From positions 78,230,912 through 78,294,911 of the forward strand of contig CM043963.1 in NCBI GenBank assembly GCA_014529385.2: DNA of 64,000 nucleotides. The letters are read 5' to 3'. The stretch comes from Adiantum capillus-veneris. Its lineage: Eukaryota > Streptophyta > Polypodiopsida > Polypodiales > Pteridaceae. Under the pieces are notes generated by a model, which searched no databases, was not told the DNA's origin, and saw only the letters and a list, made by a program, of their open reading frames with translations. Both the position numbers and the translations under genes were made by a program. Each line of letters begins with the position of its first letter. Positions within the stretch are counted from its first letter, which is position 1. Positions 1 to 9,954 of the stretch are shown here, piece by piece.

Positions 1-59
1 TGCCTCTTTTCAGTGGTGGAAGTACGAATGTAAATTCCAATGAGGCAAATATACAACCT

Positions 60-777
60 ATGGGGGTTTTTGAAAATGTTATAAATCAGCCTATTACTGA
101 TGCAAATGTACATGATGTACTTGATGAGGAAAAGGCTGAAAATGAGCAGGCTAGAGGTATGCCTAAATGGATGGTGCATACTTTGCGTGACAGTAAATTG
201 GATGCACCTTTGTCTAGTCGCACTTGTTCAGGCTCTCGCCATGCATCTTATGCATCAGATTGTTATGCTTTGGCTGTGTATAGCTTACATGATGTTGAGG
301 AACCTCAGTCTTTTGATGAAGCACAAAATTCAGAAAATTATATGGCTGCCATGCAATCAGAATATGATGCACTCATAGAAAATGACGCATGGACTTTATG
401 TGATTTGCCTCTTGGAAAAAAGTCCATTGGTACAAAGTGGGTTTACAAGTTGAAACGCAAGCCGGATGGTGAGGTTGATCGGCATAAGGCTCGACTTGTT
501 CCAAAAGGCTATGCGCAACAGAAAGGCATATATTATGAAGAAAATTTTTCTCCCACTTGTCGTATGACTACTGTGCGTTTTCTATGTGCATTGGTAGCTC
601 ATTTTGGTTGGGATGTACATCAATCAGACATTGTTACTGCTTTCTTGAATGGTGACATATTTGAGGAAGTTTATGTAACGCAGCCTCTCGGTTTTGTCAT
701 AAAAGGACAAGAGGACAAAGTGTGCAGATGTAAGAAAACTTTATATGGGTTGAAGCAATCTCCTCGTGCTTGCCGCA
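60..777 (+). pseudogene. Copia-1 linker and reverse transcriptase N-terminus (left duplicate)
   Basis: An open frame covers the linker after integrase and the first half of a Copia reverse transcriptase. It contains GTKWVYKLKRKPDG, KARLVPKGYAQ, the palm-domain DIVTAFLNGDIFEEVY and YGLKQSPRA. Just after YGLKQSPRA, at about 770, the sequence jumps without a gap into integrase sequence (SFWLEAIMCATYVLNR). The frame then ends a few residues into the foreign sequence, so the polymerase lacks its YVDD half. In the matching portion this left copy carries no stop codons, unlike the right copy. The ATG at 60 is only an internal methionine of the old polyprotein. Confidence 0.85.
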
Positions 778-2966
778 TTCTTTTTGGCTTGAGGCCATCA
801 TGTGTGCCACTTATGTACTAAACAGGTGTCCTACGAAAGCTTTGCAGTCTATTACTCCATATGAAGCATGGCATGATAGAAAGCCTTCTATTGAGCACAT
901 GCATGTTTTTGGTTGTTTGGCATATGCTTTGGTGCCACAAACACAGCGCAGAAAATTGGATGATAAAGCTGTCAAATGTATATTTGTTGGTTATAGTGCT
1001 GAAAGCAAAGGTTACAGGTTCTATCATCCGCAAACAAAACGTATTCAGGTTTCACGAGATGTAGTTTGTGGAAGATTCTGTTCAGCCCTTGTTGTCCTGT
1101 ACTAGAGACAGTAATGTAAGCTCACAGGACATTTATGACACTTGTTGCCTCTTTTCAATGGTGGAAATACAAATGTAAGTTCCAATGAGGCAAATGTACA
1201 GCCTATGGGGGTTTCTGAAAATGTTACAGATCAGCGTATTACTGATGCAGATGTACATGATGTACTTGATGAGGAAAGGGCTGAAAATGAGCAGGCTAGA
1301 GGTATGCCAAAATGGCTGGTGCACACTTTGCGTGACAGTAAATTGGATGCATCTTTGTCTAGTCATACTCGTTCAGGCTCTCGCCATGCATCTTATGCAT
1401 CAGATTGTTATGCTTTGGCTATGTGTAGCTTACATGATGTTGAGGAGCCTCTGTCTTTTGATGAAGCACATAATTCAGAAAATTGGATGGCTACCATGCA
1501 ATCAGAATATGATGCACTTATAGAAAATGACACATGGACTTTATGTGATTTGCCTCCTAGCAAAAAGGCCATTGGTACGAAGTGGGTTTACAAGTTGAAA
1601 CGCAAGCCAGATGGTAAGATCGATCACCATAAGGCTTGACTTGTTGCAAAGAGTTATGCATAGCAAAAAGGCATAGATTATGAAGAGACCTTTGCTCCCA
1701 CTTGTCGTATGACTACTGTGCATGTTCTATGTGCATTGGCAGCTCATTTTGGTTGGGATGTACATCAATTAGACATTGTTACTGCTTTCTTGAATGGTGA
1801 CATATTTGAGGAAGTTTATGTAACGCAGCCTCACGGTTTTGTCATAAAAGGACAAGAGGACAAAGTGTGCAGATGTAAGAAAGCTTTATATGGGTTGAAG
1901 CAATCTCCTCGTGCTTGGTATGAGAAAGCTGACACTCATTTGGTCAAACGAGGCTTTCGTAACAGTCCAACAGAAAGCACATTGTATGTAAAGCATGAGG
2001 GTGATGTACTTCTCATTGTGGTTCTTTATGTCCATGATTTGCTGATCATTGGATCAAATGAGAGACGACTGATTTGAATGCCACTTTCAAGATGAAAGAT
2101 TTGGGGCTGTTGCATCATTACTTGGGTATACAGTTTAAGCAGTGTGATGGTGGTATTGCCTTGTGTCAGAAAAGTTACATAGAGACATTGCTTTGTAAGT
2201 TTGGACGACTTGAGGATTGAAAACCTATTGCCACTCCCATGGAAACAGGTTTGAAGTTGAGTCTACATGATGCTGGCAATCCTGCTGATGTCACTCTTTA
2301 CCAAACTGCTCTTAGTTGCCTCATTTATTTATGCAACACGAGACCGGATATTCAGTTTGAAGTCTCACAGGTCAGCAGATTTATGCATAGCCTAGGGTCT
2401 AAGCATTGGCAGGCTGTCAAGAGGATTTTCCGCTACCTTAGTGGCACTTTACATATTAGCTTATTTTATCCCAAGGGGGGATCATTGCCGCCAGACTTAC
2501 ATGCTTTTTCGGACTCAGATTGGGCTGGTTGTTTTGACACGCGAGTGTCCACAAGTGGTTTTTGTTTCATGCTTGGTAGTTCATGTATATCATGGTTGAG
2601 GAAGAAGCAACCTATTGTGGCCACTTCGAGTTGTGAGGCTGAGTACAGGGCAGTCTTCACAGCTATGGTTGAGTGTGTATGGCTCAGACGCCTTATGGCT
2701 GATTTGGGTGTTGGACAGGACACTGCCAACACTATCTACACTGACAGTCATAGCGCATTGGCAATTGCGAGGAACCCAGTTTTTCATACTTGAACAAAGC
2801 ACATTGAGGTGTGTTACCACTATGTCAGGGAGAGGCTCTCAACAGGAGATCAGCTTGGCTTATGTGCCAACACACGACAACCTTGCAGATCTTTTCACAA
2901 AAGCATTGTCTCATGAGAAGCTTGAAGCTTTCCGCAAAGCTTTGGGCTTACTCCCCTTTGTGGACT
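771..2966 (+). pseudogene. Copia-1 integrase C-terminus, reverse transcriptase and RNase H (right copy, broken)
   Basis: The order is integrase end (VFGCLAYALVP, KCIFVGYSAESKGYRFY, 770-1060), linker, reverse transcriptase (1500-2230), and RNase H (2480-2960, with ATSSCEAEYRA and the second acidic motif YTDSHSALAIARNPVF). Breaks are a TGA at about 1637 where the left copy has CGA, a TAG at about 1661, frame changes near 2075-2090, a TGA at about 2218 and another at about 2791. The active-site box reads YVHD rather than YVDD. The CGA to TGA change fits decay by cytosine deamination, which is an inference. No functional enzyme can come from this copy. Confidence 0.88.
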
Positions 2967-3043
2967 AATCATGTCCTCAGGGCATGGCACTTCCCTTTAC
3001 TCATGTGCCATCTCTCGTTCACCGCATCACTCCAGGGGGGATT

Positions 3044-3270
3044 TGTTACCATATACATGTGGTAGTGATGTGTGTGAACACACTAGGACCGCCGGGGCAT
3101 TTTTTCCCTCTTTAGGAGGTTTTTTCCCCTAAGCATTGAATATACGCCCATCACTCTAGGGCTATCTATCTTTCCATTGCACACTAAGTAACACACTCTC
3201 TATTGTCTGCCTTGAGCTTCCTTCGTCGTCTCCAAGCTGTGTGCGTTTCTCTGCAACCCTAATTCCAACA
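3044..3270 (+). repeat. Copia-1 3' LTR
   Basis: A purine-rich tract (ccagggggga) immediately precedes TGTTACCATA at 3044, and the repeat closes with ATTCCAACA at 3270. This gives a 227-bp LTR with TG...CA ends. It follows the RNase H end by about 75 bp, as expected for a compact Copia element. The last 120 bp recur at 6303-6424. No matching 5' LTR is in the window. Confidence 0.75.
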
Positions 3271-4506
3271 AAGTACACACTGAATAAACAAAAAATCAAT
3301 TGCGTACCTTATCAAGTACTGTAGCCAATGTGTCTTGCCATCGATGTTTGAACGGAGCCTTGCTTTTGTTGTCCCAATGATGAACAATTATCGACCCTCT
3401 CGACCATTGGTCGAGGTGTTCGAGGTGCTCTGAGCTTGGTGGTTGATGTTTCGAATTGCCTTGATCTTGTCGGTCGATGTGTTCGAGTTGCCTTGATCTT
3501 GAAACCGATCATCAAGATTTGCCTAGGAGCCTTGCCCCATCCAAAATTCAACTTCCAAAGGTAAGCGGCCATGCCGAGCAGCTGTATACTTGTGCTCAGG
3601 CCTTGCCTTGCCAATAGTTTGAAGTATTCATAATCATCGTGAAGGCAGATCTATTGCCGAACACCAATATGATGATAATGTCAATCTTCTGTGAATAGCA
3701 ATTGAAGCCTTGAAAAATTCTCCTGCAGAGGACCATGTCCTCATCAAGACTACGTTGAAGCAGTGATTGAAACGTCTCGTGTACAGATGAAGCCGTATTA
3801 TCAATGTGTTAACCCTCTTTGGGACTCTTATCAAATTCTCGTGTCGAGGTTGGATCCTATTTGCTGTATCGCACTCATGCAATCTTTGCCGCCCGATATA
3901 GGACGACGTCAACAAAAACCGCCAAAAAGCAAGCCTTGTCAAAGAGAGGCGATAGTTGCTTTAAGGTCAATACGTATGCCGAAAGAAATCTTCAAAATCA
4001 ATGTGGCCATGCCAAGAATTTCTGCAGAATCTGCGGTGTGGCAGGTTCATTGATGCAAATTGAGTTCGGAGATGCTTGTATAGATGCTCGTACGCAGGCC
4101 ACAAGCCGAGTTCCGCAACAAGGCTATGAAAAAGGGGTGTGTGCCGGGTGGGCATGCACTCTTGCTTGACTTCAAGACCCAAAATAATCCCTTGGGCGGC
4201 CAATCCTCCAAGAGGATATGGCGACACAGCGCGCAGAACTCACAGGATGAGAGAAGACGAGGTCCCGCTCGCTACTGTGGTCGAATGACGGCCTTCCTGT
4301 GTTGAGATAGCCTTGGAATGCTAAGGCGCAGCCGTCAAGCCCGGCCTCGGCCGATTTCAAGCAGGTCGAGGTTCTGACCTCCCTCCTCGCAAGCAGTGTT
4401 TCCCATGAAGCTACCGGCAGTGGCTTCCCCTATGTAGAGCATCTTCACGCCTCATGCAACATGCAAAAGCTAGTGGTTGCTCTCTGCCCCTCAAAAATAG
4501 AACCAT
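3271..4506. other. Unassigned sequence, possibly remnants of a minus-strand LTR element
   Basis: No conserved protein motif is visible on either strand; the open frames are short and look incidental. The right end touches a minus-strand primer-binding site at 4507-4518. The stretch could therefore be decayed 5' internal sequence of an element transcribed leftwards. I see nothing else to annotate. Confidence 0.3.
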
Positions 4507-4518
4507 GCTCTGATACCA
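4507..4518 (-). other. Primer-binding site (initiator tRNA-Met type)
   Basis: Read on the minus strand the bases are TGGTATCAGAGC, the usual plant LTR-retrotransposon primer-binding site. One base separates it from a candidate LTR end at 4520. It implies an element whose body lies to the left. Confidence 0.55.
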
Positions 4519-4519
4519 A

Positions 4520-4697
4520 TGAGAGCCCCTTGGTGGGACTTCTTGAGAATGAGCCTCGCAACCTCCCATTAAATAGCCCCTTGGGCCTCATTCCCTATCC
4601 ACACATGCAGCCGGCCCCTTGGGCCTGGCCCTTGACCACCGGGCATTGCCCTTGGCATGACAGACGACGTCTCTCAAATACCATGTAGAATCTGTCA
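4520..4697 (-). repeat. Candidate short LTR (178 bp) adjoining the primer-binding site
   Basis: On the minus strand the segment runs TGACAGATTC to GGGGCTCTCA, with TG...CA ends, directly upstream of a tRNA-Met primer-binding site. It contains four imperfect copies of a CCCCTTGG-type word. A 178-bp LTR would suit a small Copia or TRIM-like element. The partner 3' LTR was not found to the left, so the call rests on the boundary alone. Confidence 0.4.
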
Positions 4698-4908
4698 CTC
4701 TACTTGGGAGGTTGAAATGGACTAAAGAGCAGAAAATGCTTGCGGCAGCTATGTCTCCCAAGCACCAAATGGATTAGTCATCCATCTTGGAATGATGTCG
4801 TAGGGTAAAAAGGGATCCTCTACCCGCTAAGACAAATTGACTAATGACTATGGCTTTATCTCTTTTACTTCATAGTCGAGGACGGCTATGATTTCAAGAG
4901 AGAGGTAA
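4698..4908. other. Unassigned; ends in a polypurine tract
   Basis: The stretch shows no coding motif. Its last 30 bases read as a plus-strand Gypsy-type internal end (gatttcaagagagaggta), so it may be a fragment of an element's 3' internal region. Confidence 0.3.
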
Positions 4909-5254
4909 TGTCATAAAATCTAATATCTAACCAACCCAAATGGTGGATAGTAAACGGGAACAAGGGTTAGAATATAGAAATGTGCTTACGGATCTATCTC
5001 AACACGGGGCCAATGGTAAAGGGGTCCAAATGTTTGTCAAAGAGCAATGCTACTTAATGGAGCTTAAAATATCTTAGGGTTAGCTTCATTTAATTAAAGA
5101 CCTTTAAGAGTTAGTGTTAAAAATTCCTTTGACCTTACGCAAGCTAGAGCTAACCTCGACGTGGGAATCCTACCCAAGCATGAGGTGCTAAGACGCTTAA
5201 AGTGGTTGTGGGAACCTTGCCCAAAGCTTGAGGTGATTTTTGTGCTTAAATGAC

Positions 5255-5462
5255 TAAGGTTTTTGAAATGTTAAATTCAAAGATAAATTATGAAGAGGCA
5301 TGAAAGTCCATGCTTGATTCATTAAGACTTGAAGTGTTCAATTCAAAACAAATGACTTGAGAAGCATAAAAGACACATGTTTTCTTGATTGACTAAGTCC
5401 TTGAAGTATTCAATTCAACCAAATGACTTAATAAACATAAAAAACACATGTTCAAATGATCC
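5255..5462 (+). repeat. Degenerate tandem repeat, about 70 bp x 3
   Basis: Units start near 5255, 5324 and 5395. Each begins with AAG followed by a TTGAA-type core, then an ATTCAA block, an AAATGACTT or similar block, a CATAAAA-like block and an ACATGTT-like block. Spacing is 69 and 71 bp. Similarity is moderate and increases toward the right-hand pair. Confidence 0.6.
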
Positions 5463-5609
5463 TCCACATGTGGCCCTCATGATGTGTTTGAATGCTATTG
5501 GTTAGGTTTTAAAGGGGTCCAATGAGAATTTAGATACATCAAAATAAATAATTAAGTTCTTTCTCTCAAAAAAAAAAAAGAGGACACATGTCCAAATGAA
5601 ATAATAAAA

Positions 5610-5613
<4 letters not shown>

Positions 5614-5651
<38 letters not shown>
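5614..5651 (+). repeat. (GA)n microsatellite, with an (AC)n tract at 5680-5694
   Basis: Nineteen uninterrupted GA units are followed 28 bp later by about seven CA units. Open frames across them encode only Arg-Glu or Ser-Leu repeats and are not genes. Confidence 0.95.
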
Positions 5652-5653
<2 letters not shown>

Positions 5654-6302
5654 AAGCATGAGAGGGGGGGTATACTCTCCCACACACACACACATTCTCT
5701 CATTGTGTGGAGTGCAAAGTGCAAGTGCTCCATCTCCTTCTCCAAGTTTGTTGAGAAGTGGAGAGCCTACACCAACACTCTTGGCTATGGAATACAAATC
5801 CAACCAAGAGCCATGCTTCAATGCTTAAGCTTGCCATCTTCTTCATCTTCATTACTATGCTATTATGCTATGTTAAACAAGAAGAGTGATGATAAGTGAG
5901 GAACTATTTCTTTCTCCTATGAAATGTTTCTTCTTCCTCTTCCCTACCCTCAGTCCCCGCTAGCTCTCTCCACCTTCGAAGGTGTTTGAGGCCTTGGGCG
6001 TACTGAGGCTTGGGATAGTTAATGCTTTTTGCAAAGTTTATGTTAAGCTCGTGATGCATGAAGCTTTCCATCTTCATAGCATCACCAAGGTCACAAGGAA
6101 TACAAAGATTGTATTGTAACAAAGTCTCTCTTGATGGGAGAATCTATAATACAAACGCCTTTTGGAGGGGGGACCGGCTCCAAGTAAATCCGGTCCTCAT
6201 CTATTGTCATGTTCTTTAATACTCTCTCTCTTGCAAAAGTATTGTTTATGCCATGTTAATTAAGTACTATGTTTATGTTGCTACCATCAATTAAGTTCAC
6301 CA

Positions 6303-6424
6303 CCATCACTCTAGGGCTATCTATCTTTCCATTGCACACTAAATAATACACTCTCTATTGTGTGCCTTGAGCTTGCTTTGTCTTCTCCAAGCTGTGTGCG
6401 TTGCCCTCAACCCTAATTCTAACA
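6303..6424 (+). repeat. Partial LTR related to Copia-1
   Basis: The segment from CCATCACTCTAGGG to AATTCTAACA aligns without gaps, apart from scattered substitutions, to the final 120 bp of the Copia-1 LTR (about 3150-3270). The upstream half of that LTR is missing. It is a separate truncated copy, about 3 kb from Copia-1 and in the same orientation. Confidence 0.8.
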
Positions 6425-7112
6425 TCTTCAATATGTTTGGACGTTTTTTTTTGTGGAAGAGTACTTTTATATAATGACATGCATGATTCTTTAAGGCTTC
6501 AATCTCCCTAGCACATGAGATAGAGCAAGATGTATTGTAAGGAGGCAAGCTTTTAGATTCTTTTTGATGAGATTCTCTAAAAATGCATAGGCAAACAATT
6601 AATAGCTCCGAGTTTTTGTGAATTTCTAAGCTTTGTAAGTAATAATTAATTATTATTATTTTTTTTACTTTAATTTTTATGGCTGAAGTTTGCACACTTT
6701 CAATCATAATTAGTAAAAAACTTAAATTTTGTAAATCTGCCCTGTACATCAGGGACTAAGTAAAAGGTTTCTTTTAAACACTATCCTCTCTCTCTTTCTC
6801 TCTCTCTCTCCCCTTGTCGGAGATCATTATGAGTTTTTATCTTTTTAAAATAGATTTTTAACTCTCATGACCCCTCAATAGTCATTTTTTTGCCTTTTGA
6901 AGGCCCCTGTGAAGACTTCAGCTTGTTGAAATGCAGAAGAAAAACTTAAACTTGCTGGCTTGCTTGAGTTTTTAGAGGAGAAGAAGAGACGTTCTAACTT
7001 CGTGGGAACCCCTCATGTAGGCCAAAAAACTAAAGAGAAGAAATGGCGAATAAAACAGTCCTCCAGCGAGCGCCTTGCGAAGATGTCTACGACGTCAGGA
7101 AATTCTCCTCTA

Positions 7113-7154
<42 letters not shown>

Positions 7155-7534
7155 TCATTGGTGCCTCCCTTTCGTACGTGTGTGATTCAAGCGATTGAGA
7201 ACCCGCTAGGGAAGACAGCAGGGACGGTGAGTGTGCCTACTTAGACAATGATCCTTCTTTCTAATTCGGCAACTGTATACACGGATAGGCAAGTTTTCTC
7301 CCAGACTGCGTTGTGGACGAGAAGCAGATGCCTCCAGCCTTGTGTAGCAGGCTTAAACAACAGTTCTACAGCAATCGCAAAACGCAGGTCTGTGCTTGTT
7401 CCGTTTAACATTTCTGAACTGACAAGAGGAGCTTGGCTTCATATAAATAATGTGGAAAGATTATTTCTTTGAGTAATGAGGCTTTCTACAGCAAAGCGCA
7501 GTCAAAAAGCTCGACATGAATTTGAAGATAAACG
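6425..7534. other. Non-coding sequence with simple repeats
   Basis: AT-rich sequence with a CT-rich tract at about 6785-6815 and a compound (TC)n(AC)n microsatellite at about 7112-7155. No conserved protein motif was recognised. Confidence 0.5.
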
Positions 7535-7822
7535 ATGTTGACACAATGCCTTGGATTTAATGGATGCAGATTTGACAGAACAGGCATATGGACTTCTTTT
7601 GTATTTTTCACAGTTGATTTCGAACATTGCCTTCTAGAAACACAAATCAATGATCATCCAGAGAGACACGGGTTTGAGATTGTGTACAATAAGAAAAGTA
7701 CACAATTGTGAATAGATGGGTTCCCAATCAACCCTCTCAAGGGCCCTCCACACGGTTACCGGGATGTGGTATTTGCTTTAGATTGTGTAATTGGAATGTA
7801 CAACAATGCAATACCTCAATGA
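7535..7822 (+). pseudogene. Unrecognised 95-codon reading frame broken by one TGA
   Basis: From ATG at 7535 one frame runs to a stop at 7820 with a single internal TGA at 7709. The translation has a natural-looking composition, including DFEHCLLETQIND, HPERHGFEIVY and, after the stop, GYRDVVFALDCVIGMYNN. This differs from the simple-sequence peptides around it. I cannot assign a family. It could be a host exon, a retrocopy or chance. The TGA sits where TGG would read through smoothly, but that is speculation. No splice sites were tested. Confidence 0.3.
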
Positions 7823-8309
7823 AAGACTTGACTAGACTTGCATGGAGGATGTGGCTGCAACAAGTCTTTGAAGGAAGTGAATTGAAAAATTCCAATTTAG
7901 TGCTTTTTGGCTCTTTATCCTCCATGTAGATTCGCAACTGAATTTGAAATTACTATAGAGGGCCGAAGAAATCAAATTGAGCAAGGAGGAGGATATGGCT
8001 GATTTTTCCACTGTGATTTGTGTTGTGAATTTTAGGGGCTTTACAGACGGCCGACTCTTACTCTCCTCAGTCTAATCCGGTTCCCAGTTATGCCACTCAA
8101 TCACTTTGTGGCATGTCCTATCCGAAGCCGCCCACACCACACCACACCACTTCCATGCTTTGTATACCATCCACAGTCTCTGACGGAGGTACATCATAGA
8201 GGAGACTCTTCTTTTGATTGTGTATACTATGAAACCAAGATGACACTGATACTTTGTACATGGCTTTGTCTCATAGGCAAATTCTCTTTGGCCTCTACGA
8301 GACGTCAAT

Positions 8310-8347
<38 letters not shown>

Positions 8348-8698
8348 GCAGTCTTGGCAGCCATGAAACAAGAAATAATCAAGAAAGATGAACAGATTGT
8401 AGAATCGCAAGCACAAATGCAAGCCAATCAAAGTAGAGCAGTAGAAAGCAAGAGAACCCCATGCCAAAGACACTACAATAAGAAGTGACAAATCCAATAT
8501 CATGGTAAAGGCTCCCCCGATATCTTCTAGGAGCAGACCAGGAAGTAAGGGCTGTTTTGTGGCTGTACCCAGCTGTATTTTTCAAATGTACCTTCTCCGG
8601 TGCTATGAGCCATGTATTTGCCCATTCTGTATGCTTGCTTGAGGTGGGCCCCTTGTTCCTAGGCTCTTGAAAGTGCACGTTTAGATGTGCCTATAGGT
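7823..8698. other. Non-coding sequence with a (CT)n microsatellite at 8313-8346
   Basis: No motif-bearing frame is visible. It includes a short cacac-type repeat near 8131-8150 and a 34-base CT run at 8313-8346. Confidence 0.5.
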
Positions 8699-9307
8699 TG
8701 TACATTTGTCTCATTGGAATTTACATTCAAGCTTCCACTGGGTCAGAGTCTTTGTATATTGTAGTTTTCATCAGTTTGTCATGCTTATGATGTGGCATAA
8801 ATATGCAAAGTGGCATTTTTTATGCCGTGTGGCAGTTTTATAATGATATAGCGTATAGCATATAGAACCCCCCCCCCCCCTCCCCGCGGGCAAATTCTGG
8901 GTTGTAGGGTATTTTGAGGGAGGTTGGGCATTGCCTGGTGGCCCCCTATATACCCTCGTATTTGTTTAGTGTTGTATAGCAGATTGCCAGCATTTTGGGT
9001 CGCACGCACACTGTCTCCCTCTCTTGAGCGTTTCCTCTCTTTCTCTCTCACGTTGCAATCTGCACTTTCGCTCATCACCCTCTCTCCCCTCATGTGTGTG
9101 TTGCACTTGCAGGTATTTCACAAGGGGGGGCTGCGTAGGCTGTGCGCCATTGCCACAAAGGGCTGCCCTTAGTTTGGGGCTGATTTGGATGAGGTTGATT
9201 GCAACAGTGCGGAGATTCATTGGCTGCCCTTGATCAAGTGAGTCCTTCTTTACTGGGTTGCAGACTCGGTCATCATCCCAATCTCCTTTTGTGCTCCACC
9301 TTTGACA
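8699..9307 (+). repeat. Copia-2 5' LTR (left boundary approximate)
   Basis: The right end is well placed: ...TTTGACA at 9307 directly abuts the primer-binding site TGGTATCAAAGC. Within it are a C homopolymer at about 8869-8882, a TATA-like CCCTATATACC near 8942, and a CT-rich tract. The left end near TGTACATTTGTC (about 8699) is a guess because no partner LTR is in the window. Confidence 0.55.
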
Positions 9308-9319
9308 TGGTATCAAAGC
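9308..9319 (+). other. Copia-2 primer-binding site
   Basis: TGGTATCAAAGC, one base different from the common TGGTATCAGAGC, starts exactly after the LTR end CA. It fits initiator tRNA-Met priming. Confidence 0.7.
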
Positions 9320-9481
9320 TATGGTGTGCTCTCGAGTTGGATTGGTGATTTGTGTTGATTTTCAGTGCTAATTTTTTGCGACATAGGGGAGTGCACGGCT
9401 GGTAGCTGCTGTTTTTTCACCTCCTTGGGCTTGATTTAGTGCTGTTGTGGGCTGATTTGAAGAACCCTCTTGATTTCTACA

Positions 9482-9660
9482 TGTCCTAGCTGCTTCACAT
9501 GTCCAAGTATACTTCAGCCATGGAGACGGGTAAAGGTTCAAACAAGAATACCATCTCTAATGAAGAATACCTGTCCTAGCTGATTCACTCATCCAAGTAT
9601 ACTTCAGCCATGTAGACGGGTGAAGGTTCAAACAAGAATACCATCTCTAATGAAGAAGTA
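9482..9660 (+). repeat. 90-bp tandem duplication across the Copia-2 gag start
   Basis: Units begin at 9482 and 9572, both with TGTCCTAGCTG, and are nearly identical. The first carries the ATG-initiated peptide MSKYTSAMETGKG from 9499. In the second unit the first ATG is altered to ATC and a later one reads TAG. Confidence 0.85.
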
Positions 9661-9954
9661 CAAGGGTAGGTTTCAAAGGACGGGTCCGTGAGTGATGAGG
9701 AGTGGGAAGATTGGTCGTAGTTGTTCTCGACGTTGGAGACCAAGCAATCAAGATCCCTACTCTACCCACACTTCCTATGGATTGACAATTGAACGGCGAG
9801 AATTATGCTATTTGGAGAGCGACGATGATTGCAGTGTTCGACTCATACGAGCTTGGAGGCTTCGTCAATAGCGACTTCAAGAATCCAAAGGATCTAGTGG
9901 GAGTGAAGTTGTAAGGGCGTGTCGATGCTCAGAGTTGGTCCTTCATTATCCTCA
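9499..9954 (+). pseudogene. Copia-2 gag N-terminal region, interrupted by HDR-1
   Basis: The start peptide at 9499 and the later block LNGENYAIWRATMIAVFDSYE (about 9788-9850) match the N-terminal signature of Copia Gag, where a conserved L-G-x-N-Y-x-x-W motif begins the protein. Stops and frame changes separate the pieces. The frame reading VDAQSWSF near 9920-9945 runs straight into the HDR-1 insertion at 9955. It resumes in frame at 15698 with NSMPSIIDQKRDVK once one copy of the 5-bp duplication is counted. Confidence 0.75.

Larger units (their letters stand above)
1..3270 (+). mobile_element. Copia-1: 3' part of a Copia LTR retrotransposon with an internal tandem duplication
   Basis: The stretch encodes, in order, a partial reverse transcriptase (1-770), the C-terminal part of a Copia integrase (771-1100), a linker, a second reverse transcriptase, RNase H and a 3' LTR ending at 3270. 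The 1-770 segment matches 1146-1915 at a constant offset of 1145 bp, with scattered substitutions. A piece running from integrase to RT has therefore been duplicated head to tail, and the left copy begins outside the window. Stops and frameshifts lie only in the right copy within the compared part. The element is inactive. Confidence 0.9.
4909..6302 (+). repeat. Candidate Gypsy LTR (3' LTR, right boundary unresolved)
   Basis: TGTCATAAAATC at 4909 directly follows a purine tract of the form seen before other Gypsy 3' LTRs in this window. The region is non-coding. It contains a three-unit 70-bp repeat, a GA microsatellite and an AC tract. The right end was not resolved; a Copia-1-type LTR fragment begins at 6303 and marks the latest possible end. 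Confidence 0.35.

Noticed and set aside
3312-4360. Overlapping short frames as a host gene
   Set aside because: No family motif, frames on both strands of similar length, and proximity to LTR fragments.
5612-5899. Open frames across GA and CT repeats (Arg-Glu or Ser-Leu peptides) as genes
   Set aside because: They are translations of microsatellites with no conserved domain. The same pattern recurs at 8313, 61171, 62000, 62195 and 62649.
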